IMG/VR virus record: IMGVR_UViG_3300023109_001805
Location: 1 to 34,562 of that record
Reading direction: 5' to 3' (one strand)
From: a virus
Length of the DNA stretch: 34,562 nt
A program made the position numbers and the translations under genes. The notes below the pieces were generated by a model. It saw nothing but the letters and a program-made list of their open reading frames with translations, was not told the DNA's origin and searched no databases. Shown here piece after piece: positions 22,406-30,985 of this stretch. Position 1 is the first letter of the stretch, and each line of letters opens with the position of its first letter.

Positions 22406-23934
22406 ACTTCAACTCCACCTAACGCATCCGTTTTTGTATCCCATCCGCCTATTGCTTCGTGTTCGTCATCACCACCTGTATATTCTTCAGTAGTGGCTGG
22501 ATCACCAGCTCTATCATTTACAAAGATAGTTTCTTTATTTTCGATTTGTTTACGAGTTGGCACAATTGCATCAATACTTTCAAACCATTCAGCAAATGGA
22601 CCTGGAAAAGTTTCTACAAAGTTTTTATTTCTACGCACATCATATTGGGCAAAGAATGCTTTAAAATCGTTGTATAGTTTAGGCATATCTGCTGTGTTTT
22701 TGTGAGGAGTTTTTACAATGTCCAAATAGTCTATAAGTCGCTGTACACTAGCACGTTCTCCATCATTTAACATTTGTTGAGGGCGTTCACTGTTAAACCA
22801 TAACTGTAGCTTATCTTTATAGTGACGCTTAATTTCTACTGGAATAATTGCACAACTTTGAAAACTAGGAAAACGTAAAATGTTTAATGTCATAGTAGGC
22901 GCACGACGACCATAAGTTTCACGCAAGTCTAACATTTCGTCCATAAACTCTGTAATAGTAGTTAAGCACAATGAATTGATTGTCATCATCATATGTAATT
23001 TAGATACATTTGATTCTTTAAGAACACGATGAATACTACTCATCCATAAATCATAATCTAGTCCATCACGTATATATTCTGCCTGTGGCTTTGTCGCTTC
23101 CATAGATGTGTAGATTTCAAAGTTAGGAACATGCCAAGACTTTTCAATTAACTTGTCTAATACCTTGGGTGTTTGTGGCGATAAGTTACTATTAATGGCA
23201 AACCTCATTTGTCTACCTCTGTCAGGATTTTGCTCGAACCAATCAAATAATTTCCATGTACCCGTATGCATAATAGGTTCACCGCCTGTAATACGAATCT
23301 CTTCTAAGTTATCAGCAAGTCCTTCTTCCCACCATTTATGAAATGCCTGAATATAAGGATTGTCTTCTTGTTTCTTTGTTGCTGGTTCTGCCCAAGGAGC
23401 AGTATCTGAGAAATGTCCACGGCCGTCACTTTGAATATTTTGATAAGCACCGTAGTCGTTGATGTCTTTAACCCAGGCTGTACTAAACGCTGGATTGCAG
23501 TATGAACATTTTAAGTTACACGCACGATCAAAAGAAATTTCAAGTGTACGCAACATAACATTATCGTCCCATGGCATCTCTGTACTCTTGGCTATATCTT
23601 TGTCTTTAAAGATTTCAGTTTTAAACACACGGTCACTGATATGATCCTTTCCCATATCTTCAACTTTCCAACAGTATTCACACTCAGCAGGACGTTCGCC
23701 TTTGAGCATCATTTTTCTCATTTTTTTCTTATGAGATGTATTATGAATAGCAGTATGATCTTTTTCAAGTTCATCCAATGGGATCCAATGTCCTGGTGGG
23801 TGATGGCAACTAGTAGTTTGTCCATGACCTAACCATATAGTAGCATTATACCACTTAGCCGCACAATAACTAGTACTAATACTATCAATCATACGTTCTT
23901 TATATGCCTGTAATGATTCGCTGTGTTTACGCAT
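22402..23934 (-). CDS. Radical SAM protein, CxHPP subgroup, with acidic C-terminal tail (array member 6)
   Basis: A 510-residue member that begins the second subgroup. C24 (YCAAKWYN) is followed by SCHHPPGHW in place of the CC pair, so the second cysteine is His44, and ECEYCW gives C85 and C88. The core is RACNLKCSYCNPAFST with C139, C143 and C146; IRITGGEPIM follows. YDVRRNKNFVETFPGPFAEW is the closing motif. Unlike its relatives it continues for about 55 residues in an acidic Gly/Asp-rich tail ending GGVEV. Start ATG 23934 lies after a 42-base gap, with AAGGACAAGTAAACAT upstream. It shares length and CxHPP with members 7 and 8 and overlaps member 5 by four bases. Substrate unknown. Confidence 0.87.
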   Translation of the reverse strand: MRKHSESLQAYKERMIDSISTSYCAAKWYNATIWLGHGQTTSCHHPPGHWIPLDELEKDHTAIHNTSHKKKMRKMMLKGERPAECEYCWKVEDMGKDHISDRVFKTEIFKDKDIAKSTEMPWDDNVMLRTLEISFDRACNLKCSYCNPAFSTAWVKDINDYGAYQNIQSDGRGHFSDTAPWAEPATKKQEDNPYIQAFHKWWEEGLADNLEEIRITGGEPIMHTGTWKLFDWFEQNPDRGRQMRFAINSNLSPQTPKVLDKLIEKSWHVPNFEIYTSMEATKPQAEYIRDGLDYDLWMSSIHRVLKESNVSKLHMMMTINSLCLTTITEFMDEMLDLRETYGRRAPTMTLNILRFPSFQSCAIIPVEIKRHYKDKLQLWFNSERPQQMLNDGERASVQRLIDYLDIVKTPHKNTADMPKLYNDFKAFFAQYDVRRNKNFVETFPGPFAEWFESIDAIVPTRKQIENKETIFVNDRAGDPATTEEYTGGDDEHEAIGGWDTKTDALGGVEV

Positions 23935-23976
23935 ATGTTTACTTGTCCTTCATTCTATAATACTTCTATTTAATTT

Positions 23977-25515
23977 CTAAGATGATGTATAACAATCATT
24001 CCACCAACCACTAAGCTCTGGAAATACTTCAATAAAGTTTGTATTTCTTCTATGATCAATTTGATTAAAATATTCCCAAAACTGTTTCTGCCGAAGTTGC
24101 AATTCATCTTCACTGATCGATTCTGCTCCCGACTTAATCCATGCAATGTCCCTTTTAACTTTTTCAATTTCATGATCTAAAAATCCATGAAAAGTTGTAT
24201 CATAATCTTCTTTGGCTCGGTTACTTTCCATAAATTCCACAGCATCTTCCATATACTTCATTACCTCAGGTATATAATGTATGTTCTGTGCAGACATCCA
24301 TGTAGGCTGCCTAAGATAAGGTATATCAAAATATATACGTTGTCTCTGATATCTCACAAATGGACCTCGGTGTTTTCCTGTTTCATCAATAGGAGAATCA
24401 TTTACAATATTTTGATTATCAAATCCAAACTCTACTCGAAGATCTAATATCATTTGTAAGTATTGTTGTATTCTCGGAATACTTAGTAAGTTAAATGTGT
24501 TAATAAAAGTGACGCTGGTTCCTGTAGTCTCAGATAATATGCGCTTTGTATTCTTTAACACAACATCATAATCCATACCAGTACGAATGTATTCAGCCTG
24601 TTCTCCTACACTATCAAAACTAACAAACAAATTAAAATGTTTGATAGCAGGTGCAACAAAAAAGTTATTATCAGTATAAGGATTAATTTTGTTTTTATCT
24701 TCCCAGATCCTTGTTGTTTCTATCTCTTGAAGATGTTCAACAAATTTATCAAAAAGTTTAGGTTGAGGAGGACACATATTACTAGTAATACTAATTTCAA
24801 TATCTTGATTAGGATTGTCGTTTACATATTTTAATACTTTGAATGTATTTTTATCCATGAGAGGTTCGCCACCTGTCATACGAAATATCTTCAAATCTTT
24901 GTATAGGTCAGGCCACCACTTCCAAAATGCTTCCACATATGGGTTTTCTTTTGCAGCGCCTTTAATCGGCATCAGTCCTATTTTGTCTAAATGTTCTTTA
25001 TCATTATGCACAAAGTCTGTTAAGTGGAATGCTCCATGATCGTCAATCTCTTTTTCCCATTCAGTACTCAAATGCGGACTACAATATGTACACTTGAAAT
25101 TACATGCTTGATTAAAATTTACCTCTACGTAACGTGGATTAATGTTTTCATCCCAACTGCCTTCCAATACCTCATTCCAGCCGTCAGTTCCTACCCATTC
25201 TTCCCCACTTCGATAATGTCTATCACTCAGATCCCCTTGATCTTCTAATTTCCAACAGTAACTACATCCTGCTGGCCTTTTACCTTCAAGCATTTCTTTA
25301 CGCTGTAATGCTTTTTCTTGAGTATTGTGTAATGCCTTAGGATTATTTTTTAACTCACTAAGCGGTATTTTATGCGTAGGTGGATGATAACAGCTCTGAG
25401 TCAGTCCTTGCGGTAAGTGCAGACTAACTTGTAGCCACTTAGCCATACACATGCTAGGACTAATATCATTTAGCTTTTCTTTAGTACGTTGTGCATTAGA
25501 AAGATAATCTTTCAT
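23977..25515 (-). CDS. Radical SAM protein, CxHPP subgroup (array member 7)
   Basis: A 512-residue member. SMCMAKWLQVSLHLPQG holds C23, SCYHPPTHKIP holds C42 with Tyr43-His44 in place of the second Cys, and GCSYCW gives C84 and C87. The core is QACNFKCTYCSPHLSTEW with C138, C142 and C145, followed by FRMTGGEPLMDKNTFK. It ends with QIDHRRNTNFIEVFPELSGW, the best copy of the closing motif. Start ATG 25515 has AAAGGACATTAA upstream and lies 10 bases after the previous stop. It is strongly similar to the next gene over the core, with exact DNA repeats of 55 and 42 bases, pointing to recent duplication. It has extra sequence near 300-370 relative to members 1-5. Substrate unknown. Confidence 0.88.
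   Translation of the reverse strand: MKDYLSNAQRTKEKLNDISPSMCMAKWLQVSLHLPQGLTQSCYHPPTHKIPLSELKNNPKALHNTQEKALQRKEMLEGKRPAGCSYCWKLEDQGDLSDRHYRSGEEWVGTDGWNEVLEGSWDENINPRYVEVNFNQACNFKCTYCSPHLSTEWEKEIDDHGAFHLTDFVHNDKEHLDKIGLMPIKGAAKENPYVEAFWKWWPDLYKDLKIFRMTGGEPLMDKNTFKVLKYVNDNPNQDIEISITSNMCPPQPKLFDKFVEHLQEIETTRIWEDKNKINPYTDNNFFVAPAIKHFNLFVSFDSVGEQAEYIRTGMDYDVVLKNTKRILSETTGTSVTFINTFNLLSIPRIQQYLQMILDLRVEFGFDNQNIVNDSPIDETGKHRGPFVRYQRQRIYFDIPYLRQPTWMSAQNIHYIPEVMKYMEDAVEFMESNRAKEDYDTTFHGFLDHEIEKVKRDIAWIKSGAESISEDELQLRQKQFWEYFNQIDHRRNTNFIEVFPELSGWWNDCYTSS
24902..24956. repeat. 55-base exact repeat, copy A (radical SAM member 7)
   Basis: These 55 bases are identical to 26643-26697. Both copies lie in coding sequence just after the GGEP region and encode the same ENPYVEAFWKWWPDLY stretch. 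Another exact match of 42 bases links 25042-25083 with 26783-26824. Identity at this level between paralogues with otherwise diverged ends shows recent duplication or gene conversion. Confidence 0.85.
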
Positions 25516-25525
25516 TTAATGTCCT

Positions 25526-27268
25526 TTAATATTTTATTTTTTCGCAGTCTTTCCATACTGCACTTAGTTCAGGGAAAGTTTTAACAAAACTTGTGTTACG
25601 TCTGGAATCTAGTTGTTTAAAGTAATTGTAAAATTGAAACTTTCTATTTTTTACATCGTCTAATTTAATCTTAGAATTTTTAATAATTGAAATGTTTCTT
25701 TTTACTTTAGCTATTTCAAACTGTGTAAACCCTAATCCTTGCTCCGTCTCTCGGTTTTGCTCCATAAACTTAACACAATCGTCTAGAATATCTAGCATAT
25801 CTGGATAAAATACAGCAAAGTCTGCATTCATCCAAATTGGGTCGCTGAGTAGTGGAATATCAAACCAAATTCGACATAGGTCTTTACTTTCACTAAATTT
25901 CATTTTAAGTTCTAGTATATACTCTAAAAAATGTTTGAATCCAGTGATACTTAAAAAATTGAAAGTGTTAATAAAAGTTATCTCACTGTTTTTTGTATTA
26001 CGTAAAAACTTATGTACGTTATCTTGAAACACTTGCCAATCTAATCCATTACGTATATATTCCGCTTGTTTTCCCACACTATCTATACTTGCAAAAAGCA
26101 TAAAGTTTTTGATTCTGGGAACGTTTAACATGACTCCCTGATTGCCTTCTTCATCGCTTGGTGGTGCACCCAAGCACTTCCATTCTAGATTTTCATTTGG
26201 TTTAAACCAAATAAGTGTATACAAAAAATCTCCATGTTCGGTTCTGTTTCTACTGTCAAATTCTAATCCAATATCTTCTAGTGTTAAACGCTGTTTTTTT
26301 GGATCAATAGTAGGATCGTCTACAGTAGAGTCATCTAATACAATAGCCCTTTGCCAATTCTGCCAATTAATAGCTGGATCAGATTCAGCAAAATAAGTAA
26401 CTTCTTTTAAAATTCCACGATCAATCCAGTCATTATAAACTTCTTGTGTAATATCATTTTCGATATTTTTAATATTAGTTATAAACTGATCAAAAAGTTT
26501 AGGTTGAGGAGGACACATGTTACTAGTAATACTAAGCTCAAGTAATTGATTAGGATTCTTGTTTACATAATCTAATACTTTGAATGTATTTTTGTCCATA
26601 AGGGGCTCACCGCCCGTCATGCGAAATACTTTAAGCTCACTATATAGGTCAGGCCACCACTTCCAAAATGCTTCCACATATGGGTTTTCTTTTGCAGTGC
26701 TTTTAATGGGCATTAGTCCTTTATCAACAAGTGCATCAATATCATTATGTTTATTATAGCCTATATTAATTGGGCCGAATTTGTCAATCTCTTTTTCCCA
26801 TTCAGTACTCAAATGCGGACTACAGTAGGTACATTTAAAATTGCAACTTTGGTTAAAGTTTACTTCCACATAATGAGGATTAATGTTTTCATCCCAACTG
26901 CCTTCTAAAACTTTATCAAATCCAGATTGCGCCCAGCCTTCTCCACTTCGATAATGCCTATCACTCAGATGTCCTCGATCTTCAATCTTCCAGCAATAAC
27001 TGCATCCTGCGGGTCGTTTTCCCTCCCACATTTTTTTTCTTTCAAGAACTTTATGTACAGTATTGTGAAGTGCTCGTGGATTATTTTCAAGCTCAGATAA
27101 TGGTATATTGTGTACAGGAGGATGATAACAACTTTGTGTAAGCCCAGCAGGTAAATGTATACTAACTTGTAGCCACTTAGCCAAACAAAAACTAGTACTA
27201 ACAGAGGACAACTGTTGTTTAATTTCATCTTCGCCATCAAGATTACGTGAAATTGAAAATTTAACCAT
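25526..27268 (-). CDS. Radical SAM protein, CxHPP subgroup, with about 90-residue insertion (array member 8)
   Basis: A 580-residue member and the first gene of the array in transcription order. SFCLAKWLQVSIHLPAG holds C28, SCYHPPVHNIP holds C47 with Tyr48-His49, and GCSYCW gives C89 and C92. The core is QSCNFKCTYCSPHLSTEW with C142, C146 and C149; FRMTGGEPLMDKNTFK follows. Compared with member 7, residues about 273-382 replace a stretch of some 22 residues, an insertion of about 90 that includes DDSTVDDPTIDP. The tail is QLDSRRNTSFVKTFPELSAVW. Start ATG 27268 lies five bases after the glycosyltransferase stop; no strong binding site is seen. It is very similar to member 7 outside the insert. 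Substrate unknown. Confidence 0.88.
   Translation of the reverse strand: MVKFSISRNLDGEDEIKQQLSSVSTSFCLAKWLQVSIHLPAGLTQSCYHPPVHNIPLSELENNPRALHNTVHKVLERKKMWEGKRPAGCSYCWKIEDRGHLSDRHYRSGEGWAQSGFDKVLEGSWDENINPHYVEVNFNQSCNFKCTYCSPHLSTEWEKEIDKFGPINIGYNKHNDIDALVDKGLMPIKSTAKENPYVEAFWKWWPDLYSELKVFRMTGGEPLMDKNTFKVLDYVNKNPNQLLELSITSNMCPPQPKLFDQFITNIKNIENDITQEVYNDWIDRGILKEVTYFAESDPAINWQNWQRAIVLDDSTVDDPTIDPKKQRLTLEDIGLEFDSRNRTEHGDFLYTLIWFKPNENLEWKCLGAPPSDEEGNQGVMLNVPRIKNFMLFASIDSVGKQAEYIRNGLDWQVFQDNVHKFLRNTKNSEITFINTFNFLSITGFKHFLEYILELKMKFSESKDLCRIWFDIPLLSDPIWMNADFAVFYPDMLDILDDCVKFMEQNRETEQGLGFTQFEIAKVKRNISIIKNSKIKLDDVKNRKFQFYNYFKQLDSRRNTSFVKTFPELSAVWKDCEKIKY
26643..26697. repeat. 55-base exact repeat, copy B (radical SAM member 8)
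   Basis: Second copy of the 55-base exact repeat at 24902-24956, in the same reading frame of the paralogous gene. The 42-base match at 26783-26824 pairs with 25042-25083. Confidence 0.85.
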
Positions 27269-27273
27269 AATGT

Positions 27274-28254
27274 CTATTCAATACTGTCATTGACTTGTTC
27301 TTCACGTACCATTGCGCCCAATCTATGTGGATTCTTGTATACGGTTTTAAAGAATCTACTGCCAACCCTTCCCATATCTGCAATTTCTAAGTCTAATACT
27401 GAACGAAGGTTTTCGCCTATCTCTATAGTTTTTGCTGTTACCTTGTCAATATCCCATGATACACCAGTGTTTACACACAATTCATTTCCGCCCTCAAACT
27501 CTGGGAATAACTCAGTTGTAAAGTAATTACTAAGCCAATCAAAGTCTCTGACATTTTTCCAATCCCATGCATTACGTTGTATATTAGTCATTTGGCATCC
27601 AAGTCGTGCACCATACATTGCCCAAATTCCATTAGTAACGTCTTCGCCAACACTCATCCATACCATCAGTCTCTTATAATTTTCACGATATATGTGTTTA
27701 AGTTTTGCAGGATCAACTACATTGCCATCTTCTAGTCCCATCTTAACACCTTCACGAAACCCTGCACGCCAAGCCTGTAGTGGGCTACCATTGTTCATTA
27801 CATCACAGTAAATATTATTCATTTGTACATAGTTAATATTCCAACAAAAGTCAACCTGTGCTCTTTTATCACTTGCAGGGGCGGCTTCATGTGTACGCAT
27901 ACGGTTAACAACATCAACGGGCCAACATTTAATACCGCCGTTACCATATACCAAACCATTTACTGTATTTTTACCTGCCCAACTAATGACGTCATTGCTT
28001 TTGATTCGGTCCATATCAACTTCTACATTGAAAAAATCTTCTCTTACTACATTATCAGCATCAATAGTAATAAATCGTTCAGTGTCACTCATAGCAGCGG
28101 CGGCTTTATGTGCGGCGTCACTTCCCCATACACCATGACTTCGTTTAGCCCAAGGCGCCTTTTCAAGTAAGTCTGAATAATTTTTATCAGCATTAGGCTC
28201 GTCATAGCTAATAAAAATTATATCAAATTCAGTAATTGGTACTAAATTTGTCAT
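27274..28254 (-). CDS. DxD glycosyltransferase (GT-A type)
   Basis: A 326-residue protein of the GT-A class. DIIFISYDEPNADKNY at 11-26 is a typical first strand and loop of a nucleotide-sugar transferase, and RFITIDADNVV at 60-70 carries the metal-binding DxD (D65, D67). Residues 20-55 with VWGSDAAHKAAAA fit the donor region. It lacks a signal peptide. Homologues are carried by many marine myoviruses, where they are annotated as glycosyltransferases of unknown acceptor. Start ATG 28254 is in an ATGA overlap with the upstream gene, so translation is likely coupled. It directly precedes the radical SAM array, so its acceptor may be the same molecule. Confidence 0.8.
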   Translation of the reverse strand: MTNLVPITEFDIIFISYDEPNADKNYSDLLEKAPWAKRSHGVWGSDAAHKAAAAMSDTERFITIDADNVVREDFFNVEVDMDRIKSNDVISWAGKNTVNGLVYGNGGIKCWPVDVVNRMRTHEAAPASDKRAQVDFCWNINYVQMNNIYCDVMNNGSPLQAWRAGFREGVKMGLEDGNVVDPAKLKHIYRENYKRLMVWMSVGEDVTNGIWAMYGARLGCQMTNIQRNAWDWKNVRDFDWLSNYFTTELFPEFEGGNELCVNTGVSWDIDKVTAKTIEIGENLRSVLDLEIADMGRVGSRFFKTVYKNPHRLGAMVREEQVNDSIE

Positions 28255-29237
28255 ATTGTAATCTCCTCTTGTGCAAACGTAATATTGCGTATATTGTCTG
28301 ATACTAATATTTTACATTGGTCTACATTATCAGTCAAGTTTAAATTTATTTCTTGTTTCCAACCTATTTTTTCAAATGGTATTTTTATTGTTGATAATAA
28401 GCTATTTGGATCTTTTTTAGTAATATAAAAAGTCAAGTCTCCAAAAATTTTATGTTCCTGTGGATCACTAAAATTACTACGCATAACCCATCCATTAGTT
28501 GTATTACTTATTACAAATGTCGGTACTTGAATTTGTCCAGGTTCATAAATTTTAGCATGATATCGTTTATGACTTTTATTACTTGTATACTCAGCACCAA
28601 CAAAATATTCCTTAGTTCTAATAGAATAACTTTTAAAAATTCTTCTTGTTAAAATTTGTATATCATCTAAACTACATATCGTTCTCAGATGACTCATATC
28701 AAAAATACGAAATCCATCATTCATAAGATCAATAGGATCAATTTCATATGTAGACATCAGATAGCTTGGGTTCTTTTTACTAATCAGATAAAATTTAATT
28801 TTACTATACTGACTTTGCGAACTTTGTTTTTTAACGTGTCGAGCACCAGTCATTCTATATACTGTGTCTTGATTAAAATTTACTTCCATTTTCCAATCAT
28901 TTGTATACAAGATAATGTTAACGTCACAATTTTTGTTATGATACTCAGGTATCATACTAAGTTGGTCTTCTTCCTTTTTAATGGTAAGTTTTTTACTTTT
29001 CGCCATCAAGACGAATCCATCTTTACTCTCAGACACAACAAAACGGCGTGGGTCTAATTCCCCAAGCATTATTTTTCTAGCATTGTCGTCATTAGTCTTA
29101 AGATAAGAATGCTTGCTAGGTTTTGGTTTATTTGAAATTTCAACAACCTGACCATCCCATTCTTCATAGTATACAAAGTAATCAGCTGGAGGTTTATCCA
29201 CTATAAATTCACTTAGTGACAGAAAGTTTGAGGTCAT
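28251..29237 (-). CDS. Hypothetical protein with internal duplication
   Basis: A 328-residue protein with no recognised family. It shows an internal repeat: KFYLISKKNPSYLMSTYEID in the middle matches TFYITKKDPNSLLSTIKIP near the C terminus, and each is preceded by a beta-rich stretch (NDWKMEVNFNQD and NGWVMRSNFSDP). Each unit reads as a small beta domain of roughly 100 residues. The first 80 residues are different. No enzymatic motif was seen, so it may be a structural, adaptor or carbohydrate-binding protein. Start ATG 29237 overlaps the upstream transferase by 29 bases. It sits between two glycosyltransferases, so a role in carbohydrate attachment or display is possible. Confidence 0.65.
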   Translation of the reverse strand: MTSNFLSLSEFIVDKPPADYFVYYEEWDGQVVEISNKPKPSKHSYLKTNDDNARKIMLGELDPRRFVVSESKDGFVLMAKSKKLTIKKEEDQLSMIPEYHNKNCDVNIILYTNDWKMEVNFNQDTVYRMTGARHVKKQSSQSQYSKIKFYLISKKNPSYLMSTYEIDPIDLMNDGFRIFDMSHLRTICSLDDIQILTRRIFKSYSIRTKEYFVGAEYTSNKSHKRYHAKIYEPGQIQVPTFVISNTTNGWVMRSNFSDPQEHKIFGDLTFYITKKDPNSLLSTIKIPFEKIGWKQEINLNLTDNVDQCKILVSDNIRNITFAQEEITI

Positions 29238-30063
29238 CTATTATTTCTTTCGTTATAAATTGCTCGTCACCGTAATGAATAATTCCAGAAGACAATTTAT
29301 GATTTTCTATAATTATATCACCATCATCAGTGTACCAACTGTTAAGCATTTCTGTCCAGTTTTTTGGAATATCAGAGTGCCATAATCCTTGACTACGATT
29401 ATCAAGATCATAAAAATCATCCATCCAAATACCAATGTTATCTTCTTGGTTTAGTAAGTATGTTACGATATTTGTTAAAACATTCTTATTAAAAGTTTCT
29501 GGTCTTTTCTCATTGAATATTTTTGCATACATATCTCGCCAGTTTTGAAAAACTGGATCTGCCATTTTAAACCATTCAATAGCCTCATCAGTTGATTTAT
29601 CAAAGTATATCAAATGACTATAATGTTGTGATAGTTTGTAATGACTTTCAAATTCAAATTTACTGGTTTTCTGTGCAATTCCATTTCTAAAATTTCTAGC
29701 AACAATAGGCATAGCTATACTTTTGTTTTTAAATTGTTGCCAAAAAAGGTCTATATCAACATTTAAAAATAACATATCATTATCAATATACACTGTTTCA
29801 TTGAAAGGAGAACAATGATACATTTGCCATAAATTCGTGCCATGAAATCCATCTTTATATGCTGAATTACCAAATTTTAATTCAGTTATATAATCAAAAA
29901 CATCATGGTATACGTCCGGTACATCGTCAAGTTTTCCCTGATCAACTACTAAGCATATTTCAGAATTAGGGTCACACTTTTTAATACTACATGCTAATGC
30001 ATAATTATATTGAATTTGGTCAGTTTCAGTATTAATTCCCAGTGTTATGAATCCTCTACTCAT
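29209..30063 (-). CDS. DxD glycosyltransferase (GT8-like)
   Basis: A 284-residue protein resembling GT8-type transferases. GFITLGINTETDQIQYN at the N terminus is the first strand region, and ETVYIDNDMLFL at 89-100 carries the DND metal-binding motif (D94, D96). It is related to the next gene upstream, which has the same N-terminal strand (GVAIIAYNNSQLDYL) and a DSD motif, so the two are paralogues. I chose ATG 30063: it overlaps the upstream stop by 8 bases (ATGAGTAG), and GGAGATGAAGAG precedes it. The ATG at 30078 would also be possible but would give a poorer binding site. It probably adds a sugar to a phage or host acceptor. Confidence 0.75.
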   Translation of the reverse strand: MSRGFITLGINTETDQIQYNYALACSIKKCDPNSEICLVVDQGKLDDVPDVYHDVFDYITELKFGNSAYKDGFHGTNLWQMYHCSPFNETVYIDNDMLFLNVDIDLFWQQFKNKSIAMPIVARNFRNGIAQKTSKFEFESHYKLSQHYSHLIYFDKSTDEAIEWFKMADPVFQNWRDMYAKIFNEKRPETFNKNVLTNIVTYLLNQEDNIGIWMDDFYDLDNRSQGLWHSDIPKNWTEMLNSWYTDDGDIIIENHKLSSGIIHYGDEQFITKEIIDDLKLSVTK

Positions 30064-30982
30064 ACTCTTCATCTCCATTTAATACTTTTAATGAGTGTGT
30101 TAACTCTTTAAGAATACTTGGTGCATGTCGAGCCAATGCACGTTTATTCATAATATGCAGATTTTCATTTTCAGTTCTGACTAATAAATTTTTCCATTGT
30201 TCTTGTCGATTATGTGCCAAGAAAGTCCAATCGTTTATATTTTTAACTCTGATTAAATCATCTTTCTGATCCATATTTACAAGCGGAATATTTTTAAAAT
30301 CATGTACCAGGTTATTACTATTAAACCCATTTAGCATATGGGCAGCAATACTTACACAAAAATCTGTTCTAAATAAACTAGGAGGAAACTGATAGAGCAA
30401 ATGATAATACTCCCAATTTTCTTTAACATGAGCCCACATATCAAAGAATATTTTACTCTCATCAGATTTATCAAAGTAAACAGCGGTACTCCACCAGTGA
30501 TGAATGCCAGCTTCATTTAGTTGTTGCTCATTTAGATATGGAGGTGTAAAATCCAAATACCTTGCAGTACGATGCATACCCAATGATACGCCACTTTCAA
30601 ACAAATAATTGTAAAAATTATTTTGTATTATATAATCACTATCAATTAATAGTGTTTTATCAAAAGGAGTAAGATTAAAGATGTCATTTTTATTTTTATT
30701 ACTAAACTGTGCAGCAAATTCAGTCCAAGGACTGTCATAATGTTTACGTGGATTGGGATCATGGTCAATTTCATGTGCGATTACATAATCAAAAAACAGA
30801 GATTGCATATCCTCAGTCATGCTCTGTTCCATCCAGGACACCGTGCCAGTATCAGTAATTAATGCGACTTCAATATTTTTCATATTGAGTTTAGCATATC
30901 CAGCTGCAATAGATGCAAATTGTAGATAATCAAGCTGACTATTGTTGTAGGCAATTATTGCAACACCTTGCTTGCTACTCAT
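30056..30982 (-). CDS. DxD glycosyltransferase (GT8-like), paralogue of the gene at 29209
   Basis: A 308-residue protein. GVAIIAYNNSQLDYLQFASI near the N terminus and KTLLIDSDYIIQ at 109-120 carry the strand and DSD metal-binding motif (D114, D116) of GT-A transferases. ALITDTGTVSW and AVYFDKSDESKIFF match the pattern of the downstream paralogue (CLVVDQGKLDD and LIYFDKSTDEAIEW). It lies three bases after the stop of the small protein at 30986. The donor and acceptor are unknown. With the 27274 and 29209 proteins it gives three glycosyltransferases in four adjacent genes. Confidence 0.75.
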   Translation of the reverse strand: MSSKQGVAIIAYNNSQLDYLQFASIAAGYAKLNMKNIEVALITDTGTVSWMEQSMTEDMQSLFFDYVIAHEIDHDPNPRKHYDSPWTEFAAQFSNKNKNDIFNLTPFDKTLLIDSDYIIQNNFYNYLFESGVSLGMHRTARYLDFTPPYLNEQQLNEAGIHHWWSTAVYFDKSDESKIFFDMWAHVKENWEYYHLLYQFPPSLFRTDFCVSIAAHMLNGFNSNNLVHDFKNIPLVNMDQKDDLIRVKNINDWTFLAHNRQEQWKNLLVRTENENLHIMNKRALARHAPSILKELTHSLKVLNGDEEYE

Positions 30983-30985
30983 TTT

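Noticed and set aside
23935-23976. Promoter in the 42-base gap before radical SAM member 6
   Set aside because: TATTAT and TATAGA occur but without a believable -35 or late consensus; AT-rich background is a sufficient explanation.
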